Shown one piece after another: positions 1 through 8,128 of a stretch of DNA of 32,040 bases (positions are counted from its first letter, which is position 1; the number at the start of each line of letters is the position of its first letter). The notes beneath the pieces are model-generated. The model saw only the letters and a list, made by a program, of their open reading frames with translations, had not been told where the DNA came from and ran no database searches. The position numbers and the translations under genes were made by a program. The DNA lies in NCBI GenBank assembly GCA_900318375.1, contig ONKG01000054.1, forward strand, positions 845 to 32,884, given 5' to 3'. The DNA comes from an uncultured Lachnospiraceae bacterium. GTDB lineage: Bacteria; Bacillota; Clostridia; Lachnospirales; Lachnospiraceae.

Positions 1-88
1 TAAACCCGAGAACTGGCTGTGTTCCGTTTGAATTTACCTATCCTGAATAATACACTATTATTTTCTATTTTCATACCTTAATGTCATT

Positions 89-110
89 GGAACCGTCCCT
101 CGTGTCCCAT
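89..110. repeat. Partial GGGACGG-type intergenic element
   Basis: This short stretch just past the stop of the first gene holds an aaccgtccct core followed by a second gtccca half. It resembles the aaccgtccc cores at 2062-2183 and the longer palindromes further along the window. It is probably a worn copy of the same dispersed element. No palindrome is intact here, so the call rests only on the core match. Confidence 0.35.
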
Positions 111-883
111 TACTGCAGTTTTTCCGCGATCGCGTCCACTGTTGACGGATCCAGGACAAGAATATTTGCCGAAAAGATTGTCTTTACAAGCCAGACCAGG
201 AATACGAATACCAGCAAAGGAATCACACAGGAGGTCACGATCATTACGGCGAGGGATTCCAGCAGGTTATCCAGAAAATCCGTGATCTTGTCAATAGTCT
301 GCGTTGTAATCGAGGTAAATTCATTGAGCAGGCCGGTGTCGGAGTCTCCTTCAAGTTCGAGACTGTTGTACTCTTCTATTGCTTCATTGACCTTAGAGGA
401 CTGTGTCTGATAAACCATGTCCGAGAGCCAGACACTCGCCGGAACGATAAAAAATATGATCATCCCAATGATCGCAATTTTCGCCGCCGTTCTGTACAGA
501 TTCTTTTTTCCAAACAGTATAGCGCCGCACATGAGCAGGCAGGCAATCGGTATAAGGCAGGAAAAGGTGATGCATCCGGAAAGGGTTATGAGAAACTTTT
601 CCAGATACAATGCGCTTAATATCAGGAGAAAATATTTAGCCAGTTCCGCAAGCTGATCTGCCAGAGGTGTGCACATGTCTCCCGGAAGGAGAGATAGCGT
701 TGCCGAGGTAGCTGCGGCGCCCCCCGAAAGGGTCATGACCGACGAAATCTTCTCGTCTGTCTGTTCTATGGAATGCTTATTCATAAACATATCCGGATCT
801 GTCATCCACGATGACACTTTGGTAACAGACCCAACCGCCAGAAGCAGGAGAAGGGCCGCTATCATGATTTTTCTGAGATTCAC
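110..883 (-). CDS. Hypothetical multi-span membrane protein
   Basis: 257 residues from a GTG start at 883. The GTG sits six bases after a strong AAGGAGGG site, so the 59 extra in-frame upstream codons are not used. Hydrophobic segments lie at about residues 6-24, 82-125 (two spans), 133-153 and 207-238. Between the last two is a polar loop rich in Glu, Ser and Thr. The N-terminus reads like a signal anchor. The gene follows the DUF4230 gene by 25 bases on the same strand, so the two are very likely co-transcribed and may form one envelope complex. I do not recognise the family, and no catalytic motif is visible. Confidence 0.8.
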   Translation of the reverse strand: MNLRKIMIAALLLLLAVGSVTKVSSWMTDPDMFMNKHSIEQTDEKISSVMTLSGGAAATSATLSLLPGDMCTPLADQLAELAKYFLLILSALYLEKFLITLSGCITFSCLIPIACLLMCGAILFGKKNLYRTAAKIAIIGMIIFFIVPASVWLSDMVYQTQSSKVNEAIEEYNSLELEGDSDTGLLNEFTSITTQTIDKITDFLDNLLESLAVMIVTSCVIPLLVFVFLVWLVKTIFSANILVLDPSTVDAIAEKLQ

Positions 884-908
884 AGTATTCCCTCCTTGGC
901 TGATCCAA

Positions 909-1571
909 TCACTTAAATGCCACTTTATACCCCGACGTATTCGGAAGAAGGCCGATAAACTCACAGACAAGTTTCTGCGCCTGTCTGTCCGACTTATCAA
1001 AGATACCGCTTGCCAGTGCCTTTTCTTTAGCTGCATCTTCAAACTCAACAAGCGAAACATTGTAGTCTTCCAGTTTCAGCGGATTCCAAAGGGAGTCCTT
1101 TTCCGAGTAAATCTTAAAAGTGTCCTTGTCGATCGTTACTGCCTGGATCTCGGACTGAGGCATTTTAACAGTGATGATTTTCCTGTCTTCATCCGTCTCA
1201 ACTTCTATTTTTTCAAAATCCACACCTGCCAGAACTGCTCCGTCATAGCTGTACATGAATTCTGCCCTGGAGGGAATAATTGCAAAAATGTTCTTTTCCT
1301 TTTTATATGTCTCCACTTGTGTAAAATAATATTCCTGGGTGACCAGAACACCCATGTCAGCAAGTCCGTCCTGAATCATCTCCGTGTTGATGGAAATCAA
1401 AACCCTGTCTCTTTTTTCCAATTCGGTTTTCGCCGTCACGGTTCCGGCAGTTTCTTTTTTCTCCGCATTCCTGCGTACTCCGTAATCGAGACCCAGGATC
1501 AGGGCAAATACGATCGCAGTTACTGTTACTCCAAGATAAAAATGATTGCGATGCTGCCTAAAGAATTTCAT
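909..1571 (-). CDS. DUF4230 domain-containing membrane-anchored protein
   Basis: 220 residues. The start follows AAGGAGG at good spacing. A short basic N-terminus is followed by one membrane span (about residues 12-30), and the rest is predicted to be outside the cell. The body has the DUF4230 pattern: an early segment with ELATMG-like character (here GLADMGVLVTQEYYFTQV), a middle ...DGAVLAGVDFEKIEVE strand region, and a VKMPQSEI segment. DUF4230 proteins are common in Firmicutes and have no established function. It heads a two-gene unit with the membrane protein at 110-883. Confidence is high for the family and low for any role. Confidence 0.85.
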   Translation of the reverse strand: MKFFRQHRNHFYLGVTVTAIVFALILGLDYGVRRNAEKKETAGTVTAKTELEKRDRVLISINTEMIQDGLADMGVLVTQEYYFTQVETYKKEKNIFAIIPSRAEFMYSYDGAVLAGVDFEKIEVETDEDRKIITVKMPQSEIQAVTIDKDTFKIYSEKDSLWNPLKLEDYNVSLVEFEDAAKEKALASGIFDKSDRQAQKLVCEFIGLLPNTSGYKVAFK

Positions 1572-1617
1572 ACTCCATAAATCCTCCTTACGGCTCCTGT
1601 CGTTTATACTTCTTCGT

Positions 1618-1772
1618 CACTGCCGTTCTATTCACTGCTTCGGCGTATTCATGCCTGCCGTTCTATTCACGCCCGCCGTTCTATTATTCATACCCACCGT
1701 TCTACTATTCACGCCTGCCGTTCTATTATTCATTCTCGCCGTTCTACTATTCACGCCTGCCGTTCATGCTTT
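1618..1772. repeat. Imperfect 21-base tandem repeat
   Basis: About six to seven copies of a unit near gccgttctattattcacgcc, with copy-to-copy changes (ttctatt/ttctact, cgcct/tacccc) and shorter units at both ends. It lies directly upstream of the DUF4230 gene. The period is a multiple of three, so both strands stay open through it. Confidence 0.75.
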
Positions 1773-2047
1773 CCGGCTCTTGTCCGCCGGATCTGCTTTC
1801 AATCTGTAAATATGGTAAATCAAAGAATCTTGCAAATAAACTTGTATCGCAGCGAATTACACCCACTTATTTCTCCAAAAACCGAAAAAAAACAGGATAA
1901 AAGGATTTTTCCGAGCTATTATGTTTCTCTGTTCCACACAGTGGTCCACATAAAAAAGCCCGGAAAAGCACGTCGGCAAAACGGCTGTTCCGGGCAGTAT
2001 TTCCTGTATTTGATTTGAATGCGCCGGGCAGAATCATTCTCCCCGGT

Positions 2048-2183
2048 GACTCAAAGATGAGCCGGCAGAACCGTCCCCTGCGACTCACTCTGCGACTCAA
2101 ATGGAGTCGGCAGAATTATCCCCGATAACTCTAATCTCGGATGAATCAAAAATGAGTCAGGCAGAACCGTCCCTCGTGACTCA
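2048..2183. repeat. Triplicated GACTCA / ACCGTCCC element
   Basis: Three adjacent units of about 46 bases each have gactcaaa, then gagtc or gagcc, then ggcagaa, then ccgtccc or a decayed form. The outer copies keep gcagaaccgtccc and the middle one has changed to gcagaattatcccc. The copies abut the aldolase stop codon, so they would lie in the 3' untranslated part of that transcript. Confidence 0.65.
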
Positions 2184-3026
2184 TTAGAGGGGCTCTTTGT
2201 TGTTGAAGACCTTGATGCAGTGTTTGACGTTTTCGTAAACGCCCTGGACGATAGCTTCGTTGAAGCCGTAGTAGTCGTGCTCGCCGGGCTGTGCCATGTA
2301 GGCACCTGCGCAGTTGATGCATGCATCCATGCTGGCTGTGGCGATGTTGATCTTGCGGACGCCGAGGGTAATTGCCTTGCGGAAATCTTCATCGGAAATT
2401 CCGGAGCCGCCGTGGAGGACCAGGGGAAGGCCCACTGCCTCTTTGAGTTCTGTAAGACGCTCAAAGTTCAGCTTCGGGATTCCCTTATAGTGGCCGTGCG
2501 CATTTCCGATGGCGACTGCCAGAGCGTCGATATCAGCATTTGCTGCAAAGGTTCTGGCCTCTTCAACATCTGTATATTTGGAGACTTCTTCACGCTCGGT
2601 AGCTTCCTTGCCGCCGATGGTGCCGAGTTCTGCTTCGACAGAAGCGCCGGCTTTGCGGGCAAGGACAGCAACTTCGTTGGTCTTGTCGATATTTCCCTGC
2701 AGAGAATAGTGGGATCCGTCAAACATGATGGAAGTAAAACCATATCCCAGTGCTTCCGCTGCTTTTTCTGCGGTAAGACCGTGATCCAGGTGTACAGCAA
2801 TCTTTACCTTTGCGTCTTTGGCAGCCTGTACCATCAGAGGTCCGATCATGTCCAGGGGAGTATGTTTTAAACGTCCCTCAGCGATCTGAATGATGATCGG
2901 AGAATTCATCTCCTCTGCTGCCTTGATGGTTCCCATTGCGATTTCCATATTGGGGCAGGTAAAAGAGCCAATGGCCTTGTTCTCAGCTTCCGCAATTGCT
3001 AACAGTTCTTTCAGTGTTACGAGCAT
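2184..3026 (-). CDS. Class II ketose-bisphosphate aldolase (fructose/tagatose type)
   Basis: 280 residues, the usual length for the class II aldolase family. It carries the zinc-site signature HLDHG near residue 80, then EAELGTIGG, the NAHGHYKG segment and LHGGSGI, which supply metal and phosphate ligands in this family. The predicted reaction is reversible aldol cleavage of a ketose 1,6-bisphosphate to dihydroxyacetone phosphate and an aldehyde, in the cytoplasm. The start is preceded by a strong GGAGGGGG. A sigma-A-like promoter lies upstream at 3106-3133, so it is probably transcribed alone. Sequence alone does not separate fructose- from tagatose-bisphosphate specificity, and no sugar kinase or PTS genes are adjacent to help. 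Confidence 0.93.
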   Translation of the reverse strand: MLVTLKELLAIAEAENKAIGSFTCPNMEIAMGTIKAAEEMNSPIIIQIAEGRLKHTPLDMIGPLMVQAAKDAKVKIAVHLDHGLTAEKAAEALGYGFTSIMFDGSHYSLQGNIDKTNEVAVLARKAGASVEAELGTIGGKEATEREEVSKYTDVEEARTFAANADIDALAVAIGNAHGHYKGIPKLNFERLTELKEAVGLPLVLHGGSGISDEDFRKAITLGVRKINIATASMDACINCAGAYMAQPGEHDYYGFNEAIVQGVYENVKHCIKVFNNKEPL

Positions 3027-3105
3027 ATCCCCCTCCTGTCGTTAGGCATAAATATAATTGAGTGAGCACTATTCTGACCAGCGTATATTTTGCACGCTAC
3101 ATATT

Positions 3106-3133
3106 ATTATAAACACTATGTATCTAATTGCAA
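3106..3133 (-). promoter_or_regulatory. Sigma-A-type promoter of the aldolase gene
   Basis: On the minus strand, TTGCAA (3133-3128) and a perfect TATAAT (3111-3106) are separated by 16 bases. The start site would lie near 3098, giving a leader of about 70 bases before the aldolase ATG. That leader includes a small GCGT...ACGC hairpin. Confidence 0.7.
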
Positions 3134-3189
3134 ACAAATATATTTCTCATTTTAACAGGAGCAGTTCCATCGATACAGTTCAGGCCGCC

Positions 3190-3762
3190 TCAATCTTCTG
3201 ATCTGCTCAGCCCAAGTTCCTCCGCATGTTCCTGCATGCCCCGTATGCAGATCTGTGCAACATCCCGGATCTCCATACCCAGCATCTCACAGCCGCGCAG
3301 GATCAGTTCCCGGTTGCAGCCCGCCGCAAAGCGCTTGTCCTTCCATTTCTTCATAAAGCTCTTCAGGCTCATGTCCTCAATGCCGTTGGGGCGCATCCTT
3401 GCTGCCGCCTGGATGATTCCGCTCAGCTCATCCACTGTGAAAAGGCTCTTCTCCAGCTCGGAAACAGGTTCCACATCCGTACAGATCGAGTATCCATGGC
3501 TGAGGATTGCCCGTATATCCTCCTCGGGGACTCCTGCGGCACGCAGAGGCTCCTCGGTATGGGCCAGGTGTTCCTCCGGAAACTTCTCATAATCATAATC
3601 GTGCAGATAGCCGACTGCTTCCCAGTGCTCCTTATCTGAACCAAAGTGTTCTGCCATCGCACCCATGCAGGCTGCAACATTCGCTGCATGGAGCTTCAGA
3701 TGATCTTCCGTCACCATGGTGTCATTCAGCCGCTTAGCTTCATCAATCGTCAGTTTCTCCAT
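3190..3762 (-). CDS. HD-domain phosphohydrolase-like protein
   Basis: 190 residues from the ATG at 3762, which follows a GGGAGGAATTGAAA site. The 19 in-frame codons upstream are not needed. An HD-type metal site is visible: His25, the His54-Asp55 pair in GYLHDYD, His89 in ILSHGYS and Asp111 in TVDELSG. Small stand-alone HD proteins of this kind hydrolyse phosphate esters, but the substrate is unknown. The start region carries no Gly-Tyr-Pro motif, so I do not call it a cyclic di-GMP phosphodiesterase. Its stop is some 55 bases upstream of the aldolase promoter, so the two genes look separately transcribed. Confidence 0.85.
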   Translation of the reverse strand: MEKLTIDEAKRLNDTMVTEDHLKLHAANVAACMGAMAEHFGSDKEHWEAVGYLHDYDYEKFPEEHLAHTEEPLRAAGVPEEDIRAILSHGYSICTDVEPVSELEKSLFTVDELSGIIQAAARMRPNGIEDMSLKSFMKKWKDKRFAAGCNRELILRGCEMLGMEIRDVAQICIRGMQEHAEELGLSRSED

Positions 3763-4143
3763 TTTCAATTCCTCCCGGGCTATAAAAATCATACACAGGT
3801 CTATCTCATCCCGCGGCACATCATATTCCGGTCAAATGCATTTTATATCTGCCGCTGCAAAAACTGTGCTCCTCTTGCATTCTCGCCTTCTCATCTTCCG
3901 GATCTTCCGCGCAGGGATCTTATAAACCTGTCGATAATACCAATAATATCACATAATCCTCCTGCATAATCATCTTGATTTTTCTCTCTGTGCTGCTATT
4001 GAAATCCGATTGAAAAAATGTCGTATCATGATCCTGCAGCACGGGAAAATTTCGGAAAAAAATTTGAAAATCTAAGGCTGGTCTAAGTTTCGCGGTGAAT
4101 AATAGGACATGAACAAGAGATACATAGGGCCAAAACACTTCAC
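3763..4143. other. Divergent intergenic region
   Basis: This gap lies between the HD gene (minus) and the polyphosphate polymerase unit (plus), and it should hold the promoters of both. It is A+T rich around 4000-4070. I could not find a convincing pair of promoter hexamers on either strand. The plus-strand end runs into the duplicated element at 4144-4244. Confidence 0.5.
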
Positions 4144-4244
4144 GCATTTTCACAGTGATGGTGGCGCAGTGCAAAAGCGCTCCGAATGCAAAAAACAGGC
4201 ATTTTCACAGTGATGGCTGATGCAGTGAAAAGCACTCCGAATGC
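4144..4244 (+). repeat. Tandemly duplicated structured leader element
   Basis: Two 46-base copies (4144-4189 and 4199-4244) share gcattttcacagtgatgg at the left and ctccgaatgc at the right. Within each, GCATT and AATGC at the ends are complementary. An inner hairpin forms from AGTGC and GCGCT in copy 1 and from AGTG and CACT in copy 2, so the copies differ inside but keep pairing. The second copy ends about 32 bases before the start of the VTC-domain gene, so the pair lies in its leader or operator region. Confidence 0.65.
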
Positions 4245-4276
4245 GGGGAAAGCTTGAAAGAGAGGTGATCATACAG

Positions 4277-4981
4277 GTGAAGTCCAGTATGGCAGAAAAA
4301 AAAGAAATCCACTACAGGCATGAGTGGAAACACGAAATCTCCCTGTCGGATTTAATGTCCATCAGGCAGAGACTGAGAGCAGTTGCCGAGTCCGATCCCC
4401 ATGCAGTAGAGGGCAGATACCTGATCAGAAGCCTGTATTTCGACAATTTAAATGACAAGGCTCTTCGGGAGAAGGTCGACGGGGTGAACAGAAGGGAAAA
4501 ATTCAGGATCCGCTATTATAACGGCGACCCTTCGTCAGTAATCCACCTGGAAAAGAAAAGCAAGCTGAACGGTCTGGGAACCAAGTACTCTGCGCCGCTG
4601 ACAGCGGAGCAGGCACAGAAGATCGTGGACGGAGATATCGACTGGATGCTTCATTCTCCCCACTCCCTGATCCAGGAACTGTACTGCAAGATGCGGTATC
4701 AGGGAATGAAGCCGATGACGATCGTTGATTACACAAGAGAGCCCTTTATCTACAGGCCGGGAAATGTCAGAGTTACTTTTGATTACGACATCCGGACAGG
4801 AATGAGATGCACAGATTTTCTCAATGCGGAATGCGTGACAATTCCTGCCGGCGATGCAGGGATCATCCTGGAAGTGAAATGGGATGCCTACCTGCCATCT
4901 ATCATAAGAGACGCAGTGCAGACACCCGGCAGACGAGTCTGCGCCTTTTCCAAATACGCCCAGTGCAGAATTTACGACTAG
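4277..4981 (+). CDS. VTC-type polyphosphate polymerase domain protein
   Basis: 234 residues from a GTG start that sits six to seven bases after AGAGGTGAT. An upstream in-frame ATG at 4241 has no such site. The protein has the VTC/CYTH-like tunnel fold pattern: YRHEWKHEI near the start (basic residues for polyphosphate), RYLIRSLYFDN, REKFRIRYYN, HLEKKSK, a central basic YCKMRYQGMKP, RVTFDYDIRT and a terminal ILEVKWD. Family members build or bind polyphosphate chains from nucleotide phosphate. It begins a plus-strand unit with the DUF4956 and Cthe_2159-type genes. This grouping recurs in Clostridia, often alongside CotH proteins. No CotH gene is present here. Confidence 0.88.
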   Translation: MKSSMAEKKEIHYRHEWKHEISLSDLMSIRQRLRAVAESDPHAVEGRYLIRSLYFDNLNDKALREKVDGVNRREKFRIRYYNGDPSSVIHLEKKSKLNGLGTKYSAPLTAEQAQKIVDGDIDWMLHSPHSLIQELYCKMRYQGMKPMTIVDYTREPFIYRPGNVRVTFDYDIRTGMRCTDFLNAECVTIPAGDAGIILEVKWDAYLPSIIRDAVQTPGRRVCAFSKYAQCRIYD

Positions 4982-5089
4982 TTTACGAGGATATTTCTAT
5001 CAGCTGAGCATTGATGTTGTTTGTAAAAATAAACGTAAAAAGAAAAAAGAAGCAAAAAGAAGAATATAAAGACGAAAGAGGTAAGCAAA

Positions 5090-5761
5090 ATGACATTTTC
5101 GGATATTTTCAAATCCAGTTTTCTTTCCAATGTAACAGCAATAAGTATGTTTGATATGGTAGCTGCCCTTGTTCTGGCATTTGGCATGGGTATATTTATC
5201 TATCTGATCTACAAAAAGACCTATGCGGGTGTTATGTACTCGTCCTCTTTTGGCGTGACCCTGGTGGCACTCACGATGATCACAACACTGGTGATCCTGG
5301 CCGTGACCAGCAACGTCGTCCTCTCCCTCGGTATGGTCGGTGCTCTGTCCATCGTCCGTTTCAGAACTGCCATTAAGGAGCCCCTCGATATCGCTTTCCT
5401 GTTCTGGGCTATCGCCGCAGGTATCGTCCTTGCGGCAGGAATGATCCCTCTGGCTGTTTTCGGCAGCGTGCTGATCGGCCTGATTATTCTTTTTTTCGCA
5501 AACCGGAAGGAAAATACAAATCCCTATATCGTTGTCCTGGACTGCAGCAATCATGACAGCGAGCAGAGAGCAATGTCTTTCCTCAAAGAAAGGACCGGCA
5601 AGTGCAGCGTCAAGAGCAAAACCGCCCGCAAAGGCAGTGTGGAGCTGAACCTGGAGATCAGGCTCAAAGACGATAATACGGATTTTGTCAATGCGCTGTC
5701 AGAGCTCGAAGGCGTGGGCAGTGCAGTGCTCGTCAGCTACAACGGTGACTATATGGGCTGA
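5090..5761 (+). CDS. DUF4956 membrane protein
   Basis: 223 residues with a good AGAGGT ribosome site. Hydrophobic segments lie at about residues 20-41, 52-80, 101-121 and 122-138, followed by a soluble C-terminal domain of about 85 residues with an alternating strand/helix pattern. The signature between spans, LSIVRFRTAIKEP, is the hallmark of DUF4956. It lies 108 bases after the VTC gene and 18 bases before the Cthe_2159-type gene, so the three probably act together at the membrane. DUF4956 and VTC proteins co-occur widely, but the biochemical role of DUF4956 is not established. Confidence 0.9.
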   Translation: MTFSDIFKSSFLSNVTAISMFDMVAALVLAFGMGIFIYLIYKKTYAGVMYSSSFGVTLVALTMITTLVILAVTSNVVLSLGMVGALSIVRFRTAIKEPLDIAFLFWAIAAGIVLAAGMIPLAVFGSVLIGLIILFFANRKENTNPYIVVLDCSNHDSEQRAMSFLKERTGKCSVKSKTARKGSVELNLEIRLKDDNTDFVNALSELEGVGSAVLVSYNGDYMG

Positions 5762-5779
5762 TCTTAGGAGGTGGCAGCA

Positions 5780-8038
5780 ATGTCAGCGCACAGTAAACTT
5801 GATAAGATCTGCGTTGCCATCGTCGTATGCTGTCTCATCTTGACAGCACTGTTCATAAATGGTGAATCTCTGGGAATCACAAAAATCGTAGATGAGGACG
5901 CAGAACAGAACTCCGATTCAGAATATTTTACTGCAAACGACCAGGACGGAAACTGGGACACCTCGGATGCAGTCGTGATCACACTGACCGGAGACGGAGC
6001 CGAAATTTCCGGAAACGGGGCATATGCCAATGACGGAAACGTTGTGATAACGAACGCCGGATACTACGTGGTTTCCGGATCACTCACCGACGGTTATCTC
6101 TCGGTGGATGCCTACGATTCCTCTAAAGTATTCATCCTGCTCAACGGGGTGGAGATCAATTGCAGCGACGATGCATGTATCCGGGTGGAACAGGCGGACA
6201 AAGTCTTCCTGACACTCGCTGAAGGCAGTCAAAACACCCTCACCAGCGGTTCTTCTTACTCGGATCAGGCACTGAAAGACGGGACGGACGGAGCTGTTTT
6301 CGCACACGACGATCTGACGATCAACGGCAGCGGAAGCCTCATTGTAAACGCGGAATACAGACATGGGATAGCCGCCAACGATGATCTGGTCATTACCGGC
6401 GGAACTATCACAGTGACTGCGGCCGCAGATGCCGTTCACGCTAAAGACAGTATCCGCATCAAAGAAGCCTCCATCACTGTGGATGCGGGAGATGACGGTA
6501 TGGTCACCTCCAACGAGGAGGAGAACGGATATCTGTACATAGAGTCAGGCAGCCTGAATATAAAGGCAGCCGATGACGGCATCCATACCACCGGACAGAT
6601 CACGATTACAGGCGGAGACATCACTGTTTCCGCGGGAGATGACGGCATTCACTCCGACGCTTCCGTATCTTTCCTGGATGGATCGCTTCTCATCGAGGAA
6701 TGCTATGAAGGCATTGAAGCATTGATTATCGATGTTTCCGGAGGTGAGATCACGATCTACCCGAAGGACGACGGATTCAATGCCAACGGCAACAGCGACA
6801 GTCAGATCGGTGCAGGCGGTATGGGCGGCGGCATGCCGGCCTCTCCCCATATGGGCTCTGCAGATTCTGCCGGTGAAATGCCGGCTCCCCCCGATATGGG
6901 TTCTGCAGATTCTGCCGGTGAAATGCCGGCTTCTCCCGATATGGGCTCTGCAGATTCTGCCGGTGAAATGCCGGCCTCTCCCCATATGGGCTCTGCAGGT
7001 TCTGCCGGTGAAATGCCGACTCCCCCCGATATGGGTTCTGCAGATTCTGCCGGTGAAATGCCGGCTTCTCCTTCGCCGGATTCCTCAGAAGAAAACACAG
7101 GCACACAATCGTCCGCCGCAGCAAATGATGAGGAAACCTGCATTAACATCAGCGGCGGTACGATCACCATCATCAATGAAGCCGGTAACGACGCGGACGG
7201 TCTCGACACCAACGGAGATCTCATTATCAGCGGCGGTACGATTTACGTAAGTCTTCCGGGATCCGGCAGCAACAATGCTGTAGACTATGGCAGCGAAAGC
7301 GGCGGAGTCGCAAAAATCTCAGGAGGTACGATCATAGCATGCGGAGCGTCTTCTATGGCGGAGGCATTTGATTCCTCTTCCGCGCAGGCATCCATACTGT
7401 ACAATACCAGTACCGCAGCCGAAGCAGGCACAACACTCGCAGTCAAAGATTCAGACGGCAATGTCCTGCTGTCCTGGGAAGTACCCTGCAGCTTCTCCTC
7501 AGCACTGGTAAGCTTCCCGCAGTTGGAAAAAGGCAGCACCTATTTTGTCGCAATCGGTGACAATACAGAAGAGATCACACTGGAGGAAACAGCCGGAATC
7601 TATGGCGATGCACAGAATAGTATGTCCGGAGGAAATATGCACCGGGGCGGCATGCATGCCGGAGGCGGCGGCCGCAGAGAAAATTCTTCCACAAACAGTA
7701 CCGATACTGAGGCAGCAGACCCGGATATGGCCGGCATGAGCCAGGACGGCTCAGCCGATACCGGTACAGAACAGGCTGCTCCGGATATGTCCGCCATGAA
7801 CCAAAACGGCTCAGCCGATGCCGGCACAGGGCAGATGCCTTCTGATACGGCACAGGGCGAAATGACCGGCGGTCCCATGCAGATGGAGCAGGAACAGACA
7901 CAGGAAGAAGAAGATCAGGCAGATGAGACCCAAACTGCGGCAGAGCCGCTTGATGCCGGGACATGGGGTATCCTCGGCGGGTGCACCGTCTTACTGCTTG
8001 CAGGGATCATAATCGTTAAATTTTATAAAAGGCATTAA
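5780..8038 (+). CDS. Cthe_2159-type carbohydrate-binding surface protein
   Basis: 752 residues. The ATG at 5780 follows TAGGAGG by eight bases, while the GTG at 5771 overlaps that site. An N-terminal hydrophobic segment (about residues 10-28) serves as signal anchor. Next comes a parallel beta-helix-like body with recurring DDGIHT/ DDGIHSDA / ISGGTI turns, the pattern of the Cthe_2159 family, whose founding member binds cellulose and pectin. Five 15-residue repeats rich in Met, Pro, Ala and Asp interrupt the body (residues 352-426). After a second block of GGTI turns comes a Met/Gly/Asp-rich tail, then a C-terminal membrane span (WGILGGCTVLLLAG...) with basic KFYKRH. It is probably cell-surface exposed and anchored at both ends. 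Confidence 0.88.
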   Translation: MSAHSKLDKICVAIVVCCLILTALFINGESLGITKIVDEDAEQNSDSEYFTANDQDGNWDTSDAVVITLTGDGAEISGNGAYANDGNVVITNAGYYVVSGSLTDGYLSVDAYDSSKVFILLNGVEINCSDDACIRVEQADKVFLTLAEGSQNTLTSGSSYSDQALKDGTDGAVFAHDDLTINGSGSLIVNAEYRHGIAANDDLVITGGTITVTAAADAVHAKDSIRIKEASITVDAGDDGMVTSNEEENGYLYIESGSLNIKAADDGIHTTGQITITGGDITVSAGDDGIHSDASVSFLDGSLLIEECYEGIEALIIDVSGGEITIYPKDDGFNANGNSDSQIGAGGMGGGMPASPHMGSADSAGEMPAPPDMGSADSAGEMPASPDMGSADSAGEMPASPHMGSAGSAGEMPTPPDMGSADSAGEMPASPSPDSSEENTGTQSSAAANDEETCINISGGTITIINEAGNDADGLDTNGDLIISGGTIYVSLPGSGSNNAVDYGSESGGVAKISGGTIIACGASSMAEAFDSSSAQASILYNTSTAAEAGTTLAVKDSDGNVLLSWEVPCSFSSALVSFPQLEKGSTYFVAIGDNTEEITLEETAGIYGDAQNSMSGGNMHRGGMHAGGGGRRENSSTNSTDTEAADPDMAGMSQDGSADTGTEQAAPDMSAMNQNGSADAGTGQMPSDTAQGEMTGGPMQMEQEQTQEEEDQADETQTAAEPLDAGTWGILGGCTVLLLAGIIIVKFYKRH
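6833..7057 (+). repeat. Five in-frame 45-base repeats in the surface protein
   Basis: Five copies of a 15-codon unit (MPASPHMGSADSAGE and close variants) followed by a partial sixth. Copies alternate between two forms, SPHMG/SPDMG and PPDMG, as expected for repeat expansion in blocks. The reading frame stays intact, so copy number can vary without disrupting the protein. Confidence 0.9.
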
Positions 8039-8040
8039 TG

Positions 8041-8083
8041 AAAAAACAGGATCGTGCAGTCAGACGCGCGATCCTGTTTTTTT
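8041..8083. terminator. Bidirectional rho-independent terminator
   Basis: A ten-base stem, AACAGGATCG paired with CGATCCTGTT, closes a 14-base loop. Runs of T follow on the plus side and runs of A precede, so it can end both the VTC/DUF4956/Cthe_2159 transcript (plus) and the CapA transcript (minus). Confidence 0.88.
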
Positions 8084-8128
8084 CAATTGTCTATAGGAGT
8101 CTCAGCCGATGCAGGCTGTTTTCCCGGA

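Larger units (their letters stand above)
1572..2183. other. Repeat-rich intergenic region
   Basis: About 610 bases lie between the DUF4230 start and the aldolase stop. They hold a 21-base minisatellite (1618-1772), an A+T-rich unassigned stretch (1800-2047) and three worn copies of a 46-base GACTCA/ACCGTCCC unit (2048-2183). Open frames crossing the minisatellite on both strands only reflect its multiple-of-three period. I see no convincing gene here and no clear promoter for the DUF4230 gene. Confidence 0.6.

Noticed and set aside
669-1580. 303-codon plus-strand frame over the first two genes
   Set aside because: Overlaps two minus-strand genes with good starts and shows no recognisable protein character.
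6545-7224. Minus-strand frames with GRGRHFTGRICRAH-type repeats
   Set aside because: They are the reverse reading of the 45-base repeat in the surface protein gene and have no start signal.
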